Positions 8,200 through 15,836 of a stretch of DNA of 64,000 nucleotides are shown here, piece by piece. The stretch is from Ralstonia condita (GTDB taxonomy: Bacteria; Pseudomonadota; Gammaproteobacteria; Burkholderiales; Burkholderiaceae). How positions within the stretch are numbered: position 1 is the stretch's first letter; each line of letters begins with the position of its first letter. The translations under genes and the position numbers were made by a program. The notes below the pieces were generated by a model. The model saw nothing but the letters and a program-made list of their open reading frames with translations. It was not told where the DNA came from and searched no databases. Where the stretch lies: positions 124,001 through 188,000 of the forward strand of contig NZ_CATYWO010000003.1 in the NCBI RefSeq assembly GCF_958405655.1. The letters are read 5' to 3'.

Positions 8200-8828
8200 C
8201 GGCCCTTGCCCAGCTCGACCGCAAACTTCACCAGTTCCGCCTGGCCCTCGATGCCGAGCTTGCGCTTGAGGTTGAGGCGGTGCGATTCGACCGTGCGCAC
8301 CGACAGCCCCAGCTCGTCGGCGATGCGCTTGTTGGCGTAGCCCTTGGCGATCCCGTCGAGAATGTCGCGCTCACGGGGGGTCAGCGCCTCCACTGGGGTC
8401 GGCATGATGGCCTGCTCAGCCATGCGCATCGCCAGTTGGGCGCTGTAGAACGGTCGGCCGGCCAACACGGCATCGATGGCTTCGACCAGCTCGCTGGCCG
8501 GCGCGTCCTTGAGCACGTAGCCGCGCGCACCGGCCCGCATGACCTGCCGCACATACTCGAGGTTGTCGTGCATCGACAGCACCAGCACGGCAATCTCGGG
8601 AAACGATTCGGCAAACCGCTCGGTCAGCGCAATGCCATTCATGCCGCGCATGCCGATGTCCATCAGGACGAGGTCGGGCGACAGCGTGCGCGCCGCTTCG
8701 AGCGCGCCCTGGGCATCGCCCGCCTCGCCGACCACCTCGAAATGCGGCACGGCCTCGAGCCGCACACGGACGCCATCCCGCACCAGCGGGTGATCATCAA
8801 CCAGAAGCAGTTTGACAGGCATATTCAT
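8196..8828 (-). CDS. NarL/LuxR-family response regulator
   Basis: A 210-residue two-domain regulator: receiver (about 4-120) with acidic pair VDDHP, phospho-Asp in LVLMDIGMRGMNG and the Lys of VLKDA; LuxR-type helix-turn-helix (about 143-205; LTPRERDILDGIAKGYANKRIADEL split over helices). Start ATG overlaps the kinase stop by 4 bp (ATGA), so the pair is cotranscribed and translationally coupled. A second ATG two codons in is equally possible. Likely target: the divergent cstA promoter (inference from position). Confidence 0.92.
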   Translation of the reverse strand: MNMPVKLLLVDDHPLVRDGVRVRLEAVPHFEVVGEAGDAQGALEAARTLSPDLVLMDIGMRGMNGIALTERFAESFPEIAVLVLSMHDNLEYVRQVMRAGARGYVLKDAPASELVEAIDAVLAGRPFYSAQLAMRMAEQAIMPTPVEALTPRERDILDGIAKGYANKRIADELGLSVRTVESHRLNLKRKLGIEGQAELVKFAVELGKGR

Positions 8829-10237
8829 ACGGACGGGGTTGACGGGACGGAAGCCAGTTGGGCGATGACGACATGCGGGAAAACGGCCGACACCTCGGTA
8901 CCGTGCCCACCGGACACAATGGTGCAGGAGCCCCCCAGCGCGGCCATGCGCTCGCGCATGTTCCGCAGCCCGATGCCGTGCTGCGGGTCCACCTGGACGG
9001 ACTCCACATCGAAGCCGGGGCCGTTGTCCCGAATCGACAGCCGCACGGCGTCGATATCGTTCTCCAGCAGCACGCCGATGCGCGTGGCTTGCGTGGCATG
9101 ACGTTCGATGTTGGAGATGGCTTCCTGCGCGATGCGGAACAGCGCGGTATTGCAGGCATCCGGCAACTGCACAGGCGGACCCGCCAGCTCGAGCGTGATG
9201 GATAGACCCGGCTGGCGATCTTCGTGCGCCTCGCGCGTTTCGCGCACCAGCAACTGCAGTGCTGCGGCCAGGCCGAGGTCATCAAGCAACGCTGGCCGCA
9301 GGTTGTGCGACACACGCCGCACCTCGCCCAACGCACTGTTGAGGCGATCCAGTGCGCGGCGCAGCATGCTGGCCGCCTTGTCCGGCGCGGGGGATTTTTC
9401 CAGATGCCCGTGGGCAGTCTCCAGCAACAGCTTGGTCGACACCAGGACCTGGCTGATCCCGTCGTGCAGCTCGCGCGAAACGCGCGCACGCTCATCTTCC
9501 TGTGACCTCACGACCTGCTGGGCAAGCTGCCGCAGCTTGGCGTCGGCCTCGCGGTGGTCGCTGACGTTCAGCGCCAGGCCGCTGCCGGCCACCAGCAGGA
9601 TGCTGATCGCGGCAATGCCCACCACCCACGCCAGCGTCAGGTCAATGTTGGCCTGCGCGCGCTGGTCGATCTCGCGCAGCGTCTGTTCGATGTCGTCCAG
9701 ATACAGGCCGGTACCGACCATCCAGCCCCACTGCGGAATCGGTTCGACGTATCCGAGTTTGGGCACGCTCTGATGCGTGGACGGCTTGTCCCACATGTAG
9801 CGCACGAAGCCGCCCCCTGCCTGCGCGGCGGCCACCAGCTTCTGGATGGTGGGCTGGCCGCGGGCATCGGTCAGGCCCCAGAGATCGCGGCCGACGAGCT
9901 CGGGCTGGCGCGGGTGCATCAGGTTGCGTCCGCGCAGGTCGTAGAGGAAGAAATAGCCGTCGGTGCCGAAGTCGAGACGGGCGAGGGTCCGCATGGCTTC
10001 GTCGCGTGTCGCTTCATCGTCACGGCCCGACGCAAGCAGCGGGGCGATGGCGCTCTGCGCGAGCTTCACGTAGGCGCGCAGCTCGGTCTCCTTGGCCTGC
10101 AGGTAGGCTGTTTCCACCAGTTGCCGCTCATGCCGCGCCAGTGCGATCGATTGATGGCGCACGGTCAGCATGATCGCCAGCATGGCGATGGTCAGCGGCG
10201 CTACGGCGAGCAGCAGGATTTTCTGTCGAAGCTTCAT
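8825..10237 (-). CDS. Cache-domain sensor histidine kinase
   Basis: A 470-residue membrane sensor kinase: N-terminal transmembrane helix (about 8-28), periplasmic single-cache domain (about 30-195; GTDGYFFLYDLRGRNLMHP and WGWMVGTGLYLDDI are classic sCache_2 signatures), second helix (about 205-225), then a HisKA_3 phospho-acceptor helix (SRELHDGISQVLVSTK) and a HATPase domain with DNGPGFD and GIGLRNMRERM. Cache domains of this type commonly bind small carboxylates. Divergent placement against cstA suggests it senses pyruvate or a similar acid to control uptake; that is inference. Confidence 0.92.
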   Translation of the reverse strand: MKLRQKILLLAVAPLTIAMLAIMLTVRHQSIALARHERQLVETAYLQAKETELRAYVKLAQSAIAPLLASGRDDEATRDEAMRTLARLDFGTDGYFFLYDLRGRNLMHPRQPELVGRDLWGLTDARGQPTIQKLVAAAQAGGGFVRYMWDKPSTHQSVPKLGYVEPIPQWGWMVGTGLYLDDIEQTLREIDQRAQANIDLTLAWVVGIAAISILLVAGSGLALNVSDHREADAKLRQLAQQVVRSQEDERARVSRELHDGISQVLVSTKLLLETAHGHLEKSPAPDKAASMLRRALDRLNSALGEVRRVSHNLRPALLDDLGLAAALQLLVRETREAHEDRQPGLSITLELAGPPVQLPDACNTALFRIAQEAISNIERHATQATRIGVLLENDIDAVRLSIRDNGPGFDVESVQVDPQHGIGLRNMRERMAALGGSCTIVSGGHGTEVSAVFPHVVIAQLASVPSTPSV

Positions 10238-10308
10238 GGCAGACGCGCGCGTCTTGCGGCACGACGTCGCAAGGGGCGATGCGATCTTGGTTGGGAATGT
10301 GCGCCCTG

Positions 10309-10379
10309 CGTAGTACTACGGGCATGCGCTGCGTAGTCTTCCGCTTGTGGCGCAGGGCAGCGTTGGCAAATACTACACG
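10309..10379. promoter_or_regulatory. Cluster of CGTAGT/ACTAC repeats upstream of cstA
   Basis: A perfect 12-bp palindrome CGTAGTACTACG at 10309-10320, a direct half-site CGTAGT at 10332-10337 and an inverted ACTACACG near 10372 stand in the 274-bp divergent region between the kinase gene and cstA. Repeated half-sites of this size suit a dimeric LuxR-type regulator such as the one encoded at 8196-8828. Binding is inferred. The remainder of 10238-10511 has no gene. Confidence 0.45.
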
Positions 10380-10511
10380 CCCTTGCCGCCTGCCCGACGG
10401 GCACCGCGCAAAGTCTGCCCGTCGGCCCACTCCGACCGGCGATTTCCGACCGCAGGGATGAACCCACATCCCGCAATCCAGCAACTTCGACCAAGGTTCG
10501 AGGAGACCGAC

Positions 10512-12566
10512 ATGAGCTTCGTCAGGCAACACCTGATCTGGCTGGTCGTCGCCATTCTTGGCGCGTTTGGCTTTGCCACCGTAGCGCTTGCGCGCGGCGA
10601 GGCAGTCAGCGCGCTCTGGGTGGTGGTGGCCGCCGTGTGTATCTATCTGATCGCATATCGCTACTACAGCCGCTTCATCGCCGACAAGGTGCTCGGCCTC
10701 GACGGCACCCGCAAGACGCCGGCCTGGCGCCACAACGACGGGCTCGATTACGTCCCCACCAACAAGTACGTGCTGTTCGGCCACCACTTCGCAGCCATTG
10801 CGGGGGCGGGTCCGCTGGTGGGCCCGGTGCTTGCCGCGCAGATGGGCTATCTGCCGGGCATGCTGTGGATCCTGGCCGGCGTGGTGTTTGCCGGCGCGGT
10901 GCAGGACTTCATCGTGCTGTTCATCTCCACCCGCCGCGACGGCCGCTCACTGGGCGACCTGGTGAAGAGCGAAATGGGCACGGTGCCCGGCGTGATCGCG
11001 CTGTTCGGCGCGTTCCTCATCATGATCATCATCCTGGCCGTGCTGGCGCTGATCGTGGTGAAGGCGCTGGTGGGTTCGCCGTGGGGCAGCTTCACGGTGG
11101 CGGCGACGATTCCGATCGCGCTGTTCATGGGCGTGTATGTGCGCTATATCCGCCCGGGCCGCATTGGCGAAATCTCCATCATCGGCTTCGTGCTGCTGAT
11201 GCTGGCCATCGTGGGCGGACAGGCCGTCCATGACAGCGCCACGCTCGCGCCGCTGTTCACCTTCGACGGCAAGACGCTGACGTGGATGCTGATCGGCTAC
11301 GGCTTCGTCGCTTCGGTGTTGCCGGTGTGGCTGCTGCTGGCCCCGCGCGATTACCTGTCGACGTTCCTGAAGATCGGCACCATCATGGCGCTGGCCATCG
11401 GCATTTTGATCGTCGCACCCAACATGCAGATGCCTTCGCTCACGCAGTTCGCGGGCGGCGGCGGTCCGGTGTGGTCGGGCAACCTGTTCCCGTTCCTGTT
11501 CATCACGATTGCATGCGGCGCGGTGTCGGGGTTCCACTCGCTCATCTCGTCGGGCACCACGCCCAAGCTGCTGGAGAACGAGACGCAGGCCCGCTTCATC
11601 GGTTACGGCGCGATGCTGATGGAATCATTCGTCGCCATCATGGCGCTGGTGGCCGCCTCGGTCATCAATCCGGGCGTGTACTTCGCGATGAACAGCCCGG
11701 CGGCCCTGGTGGGCGCCACGCCGGACGCCGTTGCGCAGACGCTCTCCACATGGGGCTTCGTCATCACGCCCGACGTGCTGATCCAGACCGCCAAGGACGT
11801 GGGTGAGAACACCATCCTCGCCCGGGCAGGCGGCGCGCCGACGCTGGCTGTCGGCATGGCGCACATCCTGCACCAGGTGGTGGGTGGCCAGGCCATGATG
11901 GCGTTCTGGTACCACTTCGCGATCCTGTTCGAGGCGCTGTTCATCCTGACCGCCGTGGATGCCGGCACGCGGGCCGGACGCTTCATGCTGCAGGATCTGC
12001 TGGGCACCTTCGTGCCGTCGCTCAAGCGCACGGATTCGCTGGTAGCCAACCTGATTGCCACGGCTGCGACTGTCGCGCTGTGGGGCTACTTCCTGTATCA
12101 GGGTGTGATCGATCCGCTGGGCGGGATCAACACGCTGTGGCCGCTGTTCGGCATCTCCAACCAGATGCTGGCCGCGATTGCACTCACGCTCGGCACCTGC
12201 GTGCTGGTGAAGATGAAGCGCGACCGCTATGTCTGGGTGACGCTGCTGCCGACTGCCTGGCTGCTGATCTGCACGCTCACGGCGGGCTGGCAGAAGCTGT
12301 TCGATCCGGACCCGAAGATCGGCTTCCTGGCCCACGCCAACAAGTACGCCGATGCCATCGCAGCCGGCAAGTTGCTGGCCCCGGCCAAGTCGATGGCACA
12401 AATGCAGCAGATCGTGCTGAACGACCGCATCGACGCCTTCCTGTGCGGCCTGTTCGTGCTCGTGGTGGTGAGCATCGCCTGGTACGGTCTGCGCACGGTA
12501 TTCAAGGCGCGTGCGCACGCGCGTCCGACCGTCAACGAAACGCCGTACGAAGCGCTGGGCGCGTAA
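10512..12566 (+). CDS. cstA: CstA-family carbon-starvation protein, probable pyruvate/peptide transporter
   Basis: A 684-residue polytopic inner-membrane protein of the CstA family (E. coli CstA and BtsT transport pyruvate; CstA was also linked to peptide use). Around sixteen hydrophobic helices are evident. Family marks: YRYYSRFIADKVLGLD, HNDGLDYVPTNKYVLFGHHF and AGAGPLVGPVLAAQMGY in the N-terminal half. Start chosen at the ATG behind AGGAGA; the longer frame upstream crosses the regulatory region. It is followed 58 bp later by the small YbdD-like gene, the standard pairing. Confidence 0.93.
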   Translation: MSFVRQHLIWLVVAILGAFGFATVALARGEAVSALWVVVAAVCIYLIAYRYYSRFIADKVLGLDGTRKTPAWRHNDGLDYVPTNKYVLFGHHFAAIAGAGPLVGPVLAAQMGYLPGMLWILAGVVFAGAVQDFIVLFISTRRDGRSLGDLVKSEMGTVPGVIALFGAFLIMIIILAVLALIVVKALVGSPWGSFTVAATIPIALFMGVYVRYIRPGRIGEISIIGFVLLMLAIVGGQAVHDSATLAPLFTFDGKTLTWMLIGYGFVASVLPVWLLLAPRDYLSTFLKIGTIMALAIGILIVAPNMQMPSLTQFAGGGGPVWSGNLFPFLFITIACGAVSGFHSLISSGTTPKLLENETQARFIGYGAMLMESFVAIMALVAASVINPGVYFAMNSPAALVGATPDAVAQTLSTWGFVITPDVLIQTAKDVGENTILARAGGAPTLAVGMAHILHQVVGGQAMMAFWYHFAILFEALFILTAVDAGTRAGRFMLQDLLGTFVPSLKRTDSLVANLIATAATVALWGYFLYQGVIDPLGGINTLWPLFGISNQMLAAIALTLGTCVLVKMKRDRYVWVTLLPTAWLLICTLTAGWQKLFDPDPKIGFLAHANKYADAIAAGKLLAPAKSMAQMQQIVLNDRIDAFLCGLFVLVVVSIAWYGLRTVFKARAHARPTVNETPYEALGA

Positions 12567-12624
12567 GGCACGGCAGGCGTGGCGGACGCGATGCGCGCCG
12601 CCACGCTGCTGCAAGGAGATCCCC

Positions 12625-12819
12625 ATGCGCGAAGAGATCGAAACCCTCGGCCGCTACCTGGGCCAGGCGATGCGCCTGATGGTCGGCGTGCCGGACTACG
12701 ACACCTACGTGCGCCACATGCAGGAGACCCACCCCGGCGCGTCGGTCATGACGTACGAAGAATTCTTTCGTGAACGCCAGGACGCGCGCTACAAGGGCCG
12801 GGTCGGCCGCTGCTGCTGA
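12625..12819 (+). CDS. YbdD/YjiX-family small protein (DUF466)
   Basis: A 64-residue protein with the family pattern VGVPDYDTYVRHM, HPGASVMTYEEFFRERQ and ARYKGRVGRCC at the C-terminus. Such proteins are almost always encoded directly after cstA/btsT and are thought to assist the transporter; the molecular role is not settled. Start set by AAGGAGA eight bases upstream. Cotranscribed with cstA and followed by a terminator. Confidence 0.92.
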   Translation: MREEIETLGRYLGQAMRLMVGVPDYDTYVRHMQETHPGASVMTYEEFFRERQDARYKGRVGRCC

Positions 12820-12843
12820 ACGGCAAGACGCGGTCGCAAAAGC

Positions 12844-12879
12844 AAAACCGCCAGTGCGTGATGCCTGGCGGTTTTTTTT
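12844..12879 (+). terminator. Bidirectional intrinsic terminator after cstA operon
   Basis: An 11-bp stem (arms about 12844-12854 and 12865-12875) with a 10-base loop and a run of eight T on the plus strand. The minus-strand exit is also T-rich, so it can serve the convergent Sel1-repeat gene whose stop is at 12886. Confidence 0.9.
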
Positions 12880-12885
12880 GTTTGC

Positions 12886-13638
12886 CTACATGGACGGCCG
12901 CGCCGCGGCGGTCGGCGGATCCCCGTGCTTGGCGCGATACGTCTTCTCGACCAGTTCGCGCAGCTTGGCCAGCGCACCCACGTCACCCTGCGCCGCCGCA
13001 CGCCCGTACCAAGCCTTGGCCTGCTCGATGTTCTGCGGGACCACGCCCGGCTCGCCGCGCTCGTAGTAGCTGGCGACGATGTACTGAGACGGCCCATCGC
13101 CAGCCTCGGCCGCCCGCTTGTACCAGAGGAACGCCCTGGCGTAGTCGCGCGGTACGCCCCGGCCGGTGAAGTAGTTCGTGGCCAGCGCGCGCTGGGCTTC
13201 GACATGCCCGCCGGTGGCGGCACGCTCGTACCACTTGTTGGCCTCTTCCAATGAGCGCGGCACCAGTTCGCCACGCTCGAACAGCTCGCCGTAGGCGAAC
13301 TGCGCATGCGTCATCTGGTTGTCGGCGGCGCGACGCAGCCATTTGACCGCCTCGTCGGGCCGCGCGACGGTACCCTCGCCGCGCATCAGCATCATGGCGT
13401 AATTGAATTGCGCCAGGCGGTCGCCGCGCTGCGCAGCTTCGGCAAATTCGTCGAAGGCGTGGCCGAAGTCGTTCTGCTCGTAGTGCGCGATGGCGACCTG
13501 GGTGAGGGCGGCAGCCTCGCTGTGAGCCTGCGCGGGGGAGGTGGCCGCCAGCGCCGGCAAGATCGCGACGCTGGTCGCGAGGGCAATAGCCCCCCGCAGG
13601 ATGCGTCGAACTCCACAGCGGCCGAACGGTGTGTCCAT
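12886..13638 (-). CDS. Exported Sel1-like/TPR repeat protein
   Basis: A 250-residue protein with a signal peptide (about 1-35; hydrophobic core then ALAATSPAQA) and about five Sel1-type TPR repeats of roughly 36 residues, recognised by recurring AAxxG and W(Y/L)(E/K)RAA patterns (KWLRRAADNQMTHAQFAYG, KWYERAATGGHVEAQ, WYKRAAEAGDG, WYGRAAAQGD). Such solenoids mediate protein contacts in the periplasm or envelope. The start at 13638 follows TTGAGGAGA and begins a plausible signal peptide; the longer frame does not. No partner is obvious. Confidence 0.87.
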   Translation of the reverse strand: MDTPFGRCGVRRILRGAIALATSVAILPALAATSPAQAHSEAAALTQVAIAHYEQNDFGHAFDEFAEAAQRGDRLAQFNYAMMLMRGEGTVARPDEAVKWLRRAADNQMTHAQFAYGELFERGELVPRSLEEANKWYERAATGGHVEAQRALATNYFTGRGVPRDYARAFLWYKRAAEAGDGPSQYIVASYYERGEPGVVPQNIEQAKAWYGRAAAQGDVGALAKLRELVEKTYRAKHGDPPTAAARPSM

Positions 13639-13740
13639 GGCGATCTCCTCAAGGGAAGAGCGGCCAGTGTAGCGCGCAGCGCAACTGCGCGTGGACCCCA
13701 GGCGAGCCGCCACGCGCGGGCGGTTTGCATGCCCGGGCAA

Positions 13741-14373
13741 TCAGCCCGCGCGCACCCGGTAGACCGCCACGCTGCCGCGCCAGTTGGCGCCCCAGCGGAC
13801 CACATTCCCCTCGTGCAGCACCACGCGATCGAGAATCACCAGCCCGACCTTGGGCGCCAGCGCCTCGAAATCGCGGATGGTCAGCACGCGCACGTTGGGC
13901 GTGTCGTACCACTCATACGGCAGCGCTTCCGACACCGGCATCCGCCCCCGGAAGATCGACAGCCGGTGCGGCCAGTAGCCGAAGTTCGGGAACGACACGA
14001 TGCACTCGCGGCCCACGCGCAGCATCTCGCGCAGCACCTGCGCGGTGTTGTGGATGGTCTGCAGCGTCTGCGACAGGATGACGGTATCGAAGCTCTTGTC
14101 TTCGAACAGCGCGAGGCCGCCCTCGAGGTTCTGCTGGATCACGTGCACGCCCTTCTGCGTACAGGCCAGCACGCCGGCATCGTCGATCTCGATGCCGTAG
14201 GCAAGCACGTCGAGCTCGTCCTGCAGCACGCGCAGCAGGCTGCCATCGGCGCAACCGAGGTCGAGCACCGACGAATGCGGTTCGATCCAACGTGCAATCG
14301 CACGGAAGTCAGCCCGGTCGGCCAGGATATTGGGCACCGCCCGAGGTGCCACGTTCAGCGTTTGCGTGGTCAT
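13741..14373 (-). CDS. metW: Methionine biosynthesis protein MetW
   Basis: A 210-residue SAM-dependent methyltransferase-fold protein of the MetW family: VLDLGCADGSLLRVLQD near residue 37 and the typical GGLALFEDKSFDTVILSQTL and YEWYDTPNVRVLTIRDFE. It works with MetX in methionine synthesis; adjacency with metX is the usual arrangement and is associated with MetX enzymes that use succinyl-CoA. Its ATG overlaps the metX stop by 4 bp (ATGA), so the two are coupled and share the metX leader. Confidence 0.95.
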   Translation of the reverse strand: MTTQTLNVAPRAVPNILADRADFRAIARWIEPHSSVLDLGCADGSLLRVLQDELDVLAYGIEIDDAGVLACTQKGVHVIQQNLEGGLALFEDKSFDTVILSQTLQTIHNTAQVLREMLRVGRECIVSFPNFGYWPHRLSIFRGRMPVSEALPYEWYDTPNVRVLTIRDFEALAPKVGLVILDRVVLHEGNVVRWGANWRGSVAVYRVRAG

Positions 14374-15575
14374 GCGCCGATCTCCTGCGCAATACGTTCG
14401 TAGTAGGCCCGCACCAGCGCGTGGTAGCGCGCGTCTTCCAGCAGGAAGGCGTCGTGGCCGTGCGGTGCGTCGATCTCGCCGTAGGTGACGGCCCGCTTGT
14501 TGTCGAGGAGCGCCTTGACGAGTTCTCGGCTGCGCGCGGGCGCAAAGCGCCAGTCGGTTGCGAAACTGATGACGAGGTAGCTCGCCTGCGTATGCGCCAC
14601 GGCTTGGGTCAGGTTGCCACCGTAAGCCAGCGCGGGGTCGAAGTAGTCGAGCGCGCGCGTGATGAGCAGATACGTGTTCGCGTCGAAGTATTCGGCAAAC
14701 TTGTCGCCCTGGTAGCGCAGGTAGCTTTCCACCTGGAACTCGACGTCGAACGAGAACCGGATATCGTCGCTCTTGAGCTCGCGGCCGAATTTCTCGGCCA
14801 TGTCTTCATCCGACAGATACGTGATGTGGCCGATCATGCGCGCCACGCGCAGGCCGCGCTTGGGCTTGACGTGATGCGCGTAGTAATCGCCGCCATGGAA
14901 ATCGGGGTCCGACAGGATCGCGCTGCGCGCCACCTCGTTGAAGGCGATGTTCTGTGCCGACAACTTGGGCGTGGATGCCACCACCACGCAGTGCCGCAAC
15001 CGCTCCGGATACATCAGGCTCCAGGCCAGCGCCTGCATGCCGCCGAGGCTGCCGCCCATCACCGCCGCGAACTGGCGGATACCGAAGCGGTCCGCTACGC
15101 GCGCCTGGGCGTTGACCCAGTCTTCCACCGTCACCACCGGAAAGCGCGCACCATACGGCAGGCCGGTCTCGGGGTGCGGGCTCATGGGGCCGGTCGAGCC
15201 GAAGCACGAACCCAGGTTGTTCACCCCGATGACGAAGAAGCGGTTGGTATCCACCGGTTTGCCGGGGCCGACCATGTTGTCCCACCAGCCGACCTCGCCC
15301 TCGGCGTGCACGCCCGCCACGTGGTGCGAAGCATTCAGCGCATGGCAGATCAGCACCGCGTTTGAGCGATCTGCATTGAGCGTGCCGTAGGTTTCGACCA
15401 TCAGGTCGTAATCGGCGATCTGCGAGCCGTTGCGCAGGGCAAGCGGCTCGGTAAAGTGCATGCGCGCGGGCACGACCAGGCCGATGGCGTTGGCCGGTTT
15501 GCCGGCATGTTCAATGGGAGAAGCCGTGTCGGCCGGGGCCGCATCATCCGCGGGGGCCGCTTGGATATCTGTCAT
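14370..15575 (-). CDS. metX: Homoserine O-acyltransferase MetX
   Basis: A 401-residue alpha/beta-hydrolase acyltransferase that activates L-homoserine for methionine synthesis. Nucleophile Ser in GGSLGGMQALAW, catalytic Asp in SFATDWRFAP and His in DAPHGHDAFLLE. The acyl donor is annotated as acetyl-CoA in many genomes, but pairing with metW favours succinyl-CoA (family knowledge, not visible here). Start MTDIQAAPADD chosen: the extension to 15617 would have to be encoded inside the terminator hairpin. The first 35 residues are Ala/Pro/Asp rich and probably disordered. Controlled by the SAM-II-like element and attenuator immediately upstream. Confidence 0.95.
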   Translation of the reverse strand: MTDIQAAPADDAAPADTASPIEHAGKPANAIGLVVPARMHFTEPLALRNGSQIADYDLMVETYGTLNADRSNAVLICHALNASHHVAGVHAEGEVGWWDNMVGPGKPVDTNRFFVIGVNNLGSCFGSTGPMSPHPETGLPYGARFPVVTVEDWVNAQARVADRFGIRQFAAVMGGSLGGMQALAWSLMYPERLRHCVVVASTPKLSAQNIAFNEVARSAILSDPDFHGGDYYAHHVKPKRGLRVARMIGHITYLSDEDMAEKFGRELKSDDIRFSFDVEFQVESYLRYQGDKFAEYFDANTYLLITRALDYFDPALAYGGNLTQAVAHTQASYLVISFATDWRFAPARSRELVKALLDNKRAVTYGEIDAPHGHDAFLLEDARYHALVRAYYERIAQEIGA

Positions 15576-15585
15576 GGCGCCAAAG

Positions 15586-15626
15586 AAAAAACCCGACCGG
15601 CAACGCTGACAACGCAACCAATCGGG
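15586..15626 (-). terminator. Intrinsic terminator/attenuator before metX
   Basis: A 9-bp stem with two G-U pairs (arms 15618-15626 and 15592-15600) is followed on the minus strand by six T (15586-15591), only 10 bp before the metX ATG. It sits between the SAM-II-like aptamer and the gene and has no coding sequence to terminate, so it is best read as the expression platform of the riboswitch. Confidence 0.8.
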
Positions 15627-15668
15627 CTCTTGTGGCGCACGTGGGGCGCCTGCCCCCGTCCTGACCGA

Positions 15669-15757
15669 ACCTCTTTAGCCGCATTTGTAATGAGAGCCCA
15701 GCGGCACACGCCGAGGCTCCCGCGCGCCCGCAAGCCAGTCGTCAAATCGGCGCGCCA
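15669..15757 (-). promoter_or_regulatory. SAM-II-like riboswitch aptamer upstream of metXW
   Basis: Read on the minus strand: P1 5' arm at 15749-15756 (GGCGCGCC), then a GATTTGAC block (15741-15748) matching the conserved GAUUUAAC of SAM-II, a TTGC element, the P1 3' arm (15721-15729), a roughly 30-nt hairpin (15692-15721), and the conserved 3' strand AAATGCGGCTAAAGAGG (from about 15686 down to 15670), matching the AAAUGUAGCUAAAAAGG type of SAM-II pseudoknot strand. Gene context (metX) is the classic one. The hairpin between P1 and the 3' strand is longer than in the minimal SAM-II RNA. Class assigned from memory of the consensus; a covariance search should confirm it. Confidence 0.78.
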
Positions 15758-15767
15758 GAGTAAAGCG

Positions 15768-15773
15768 ATTATA
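15768..15773 (-). promoter_or_regulatory. -10 box of the metX promoter
   Basis: A perfect TATAAT on the minus strand, placed so that transcription would begin about 15761, just before the aptamer's P1 stem. I cannot point to a strong -35 element at 17 bp spacing. The position supports a leader of about 185 nt for metX. Confidence 0.65.
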
Positions 15774-15836
15774 GAGCAAGCGGCGGCCGGCGCATCACCG
15801 CCGTGTGATGCGACCGATCCGCCGCCATGCCTCGGG

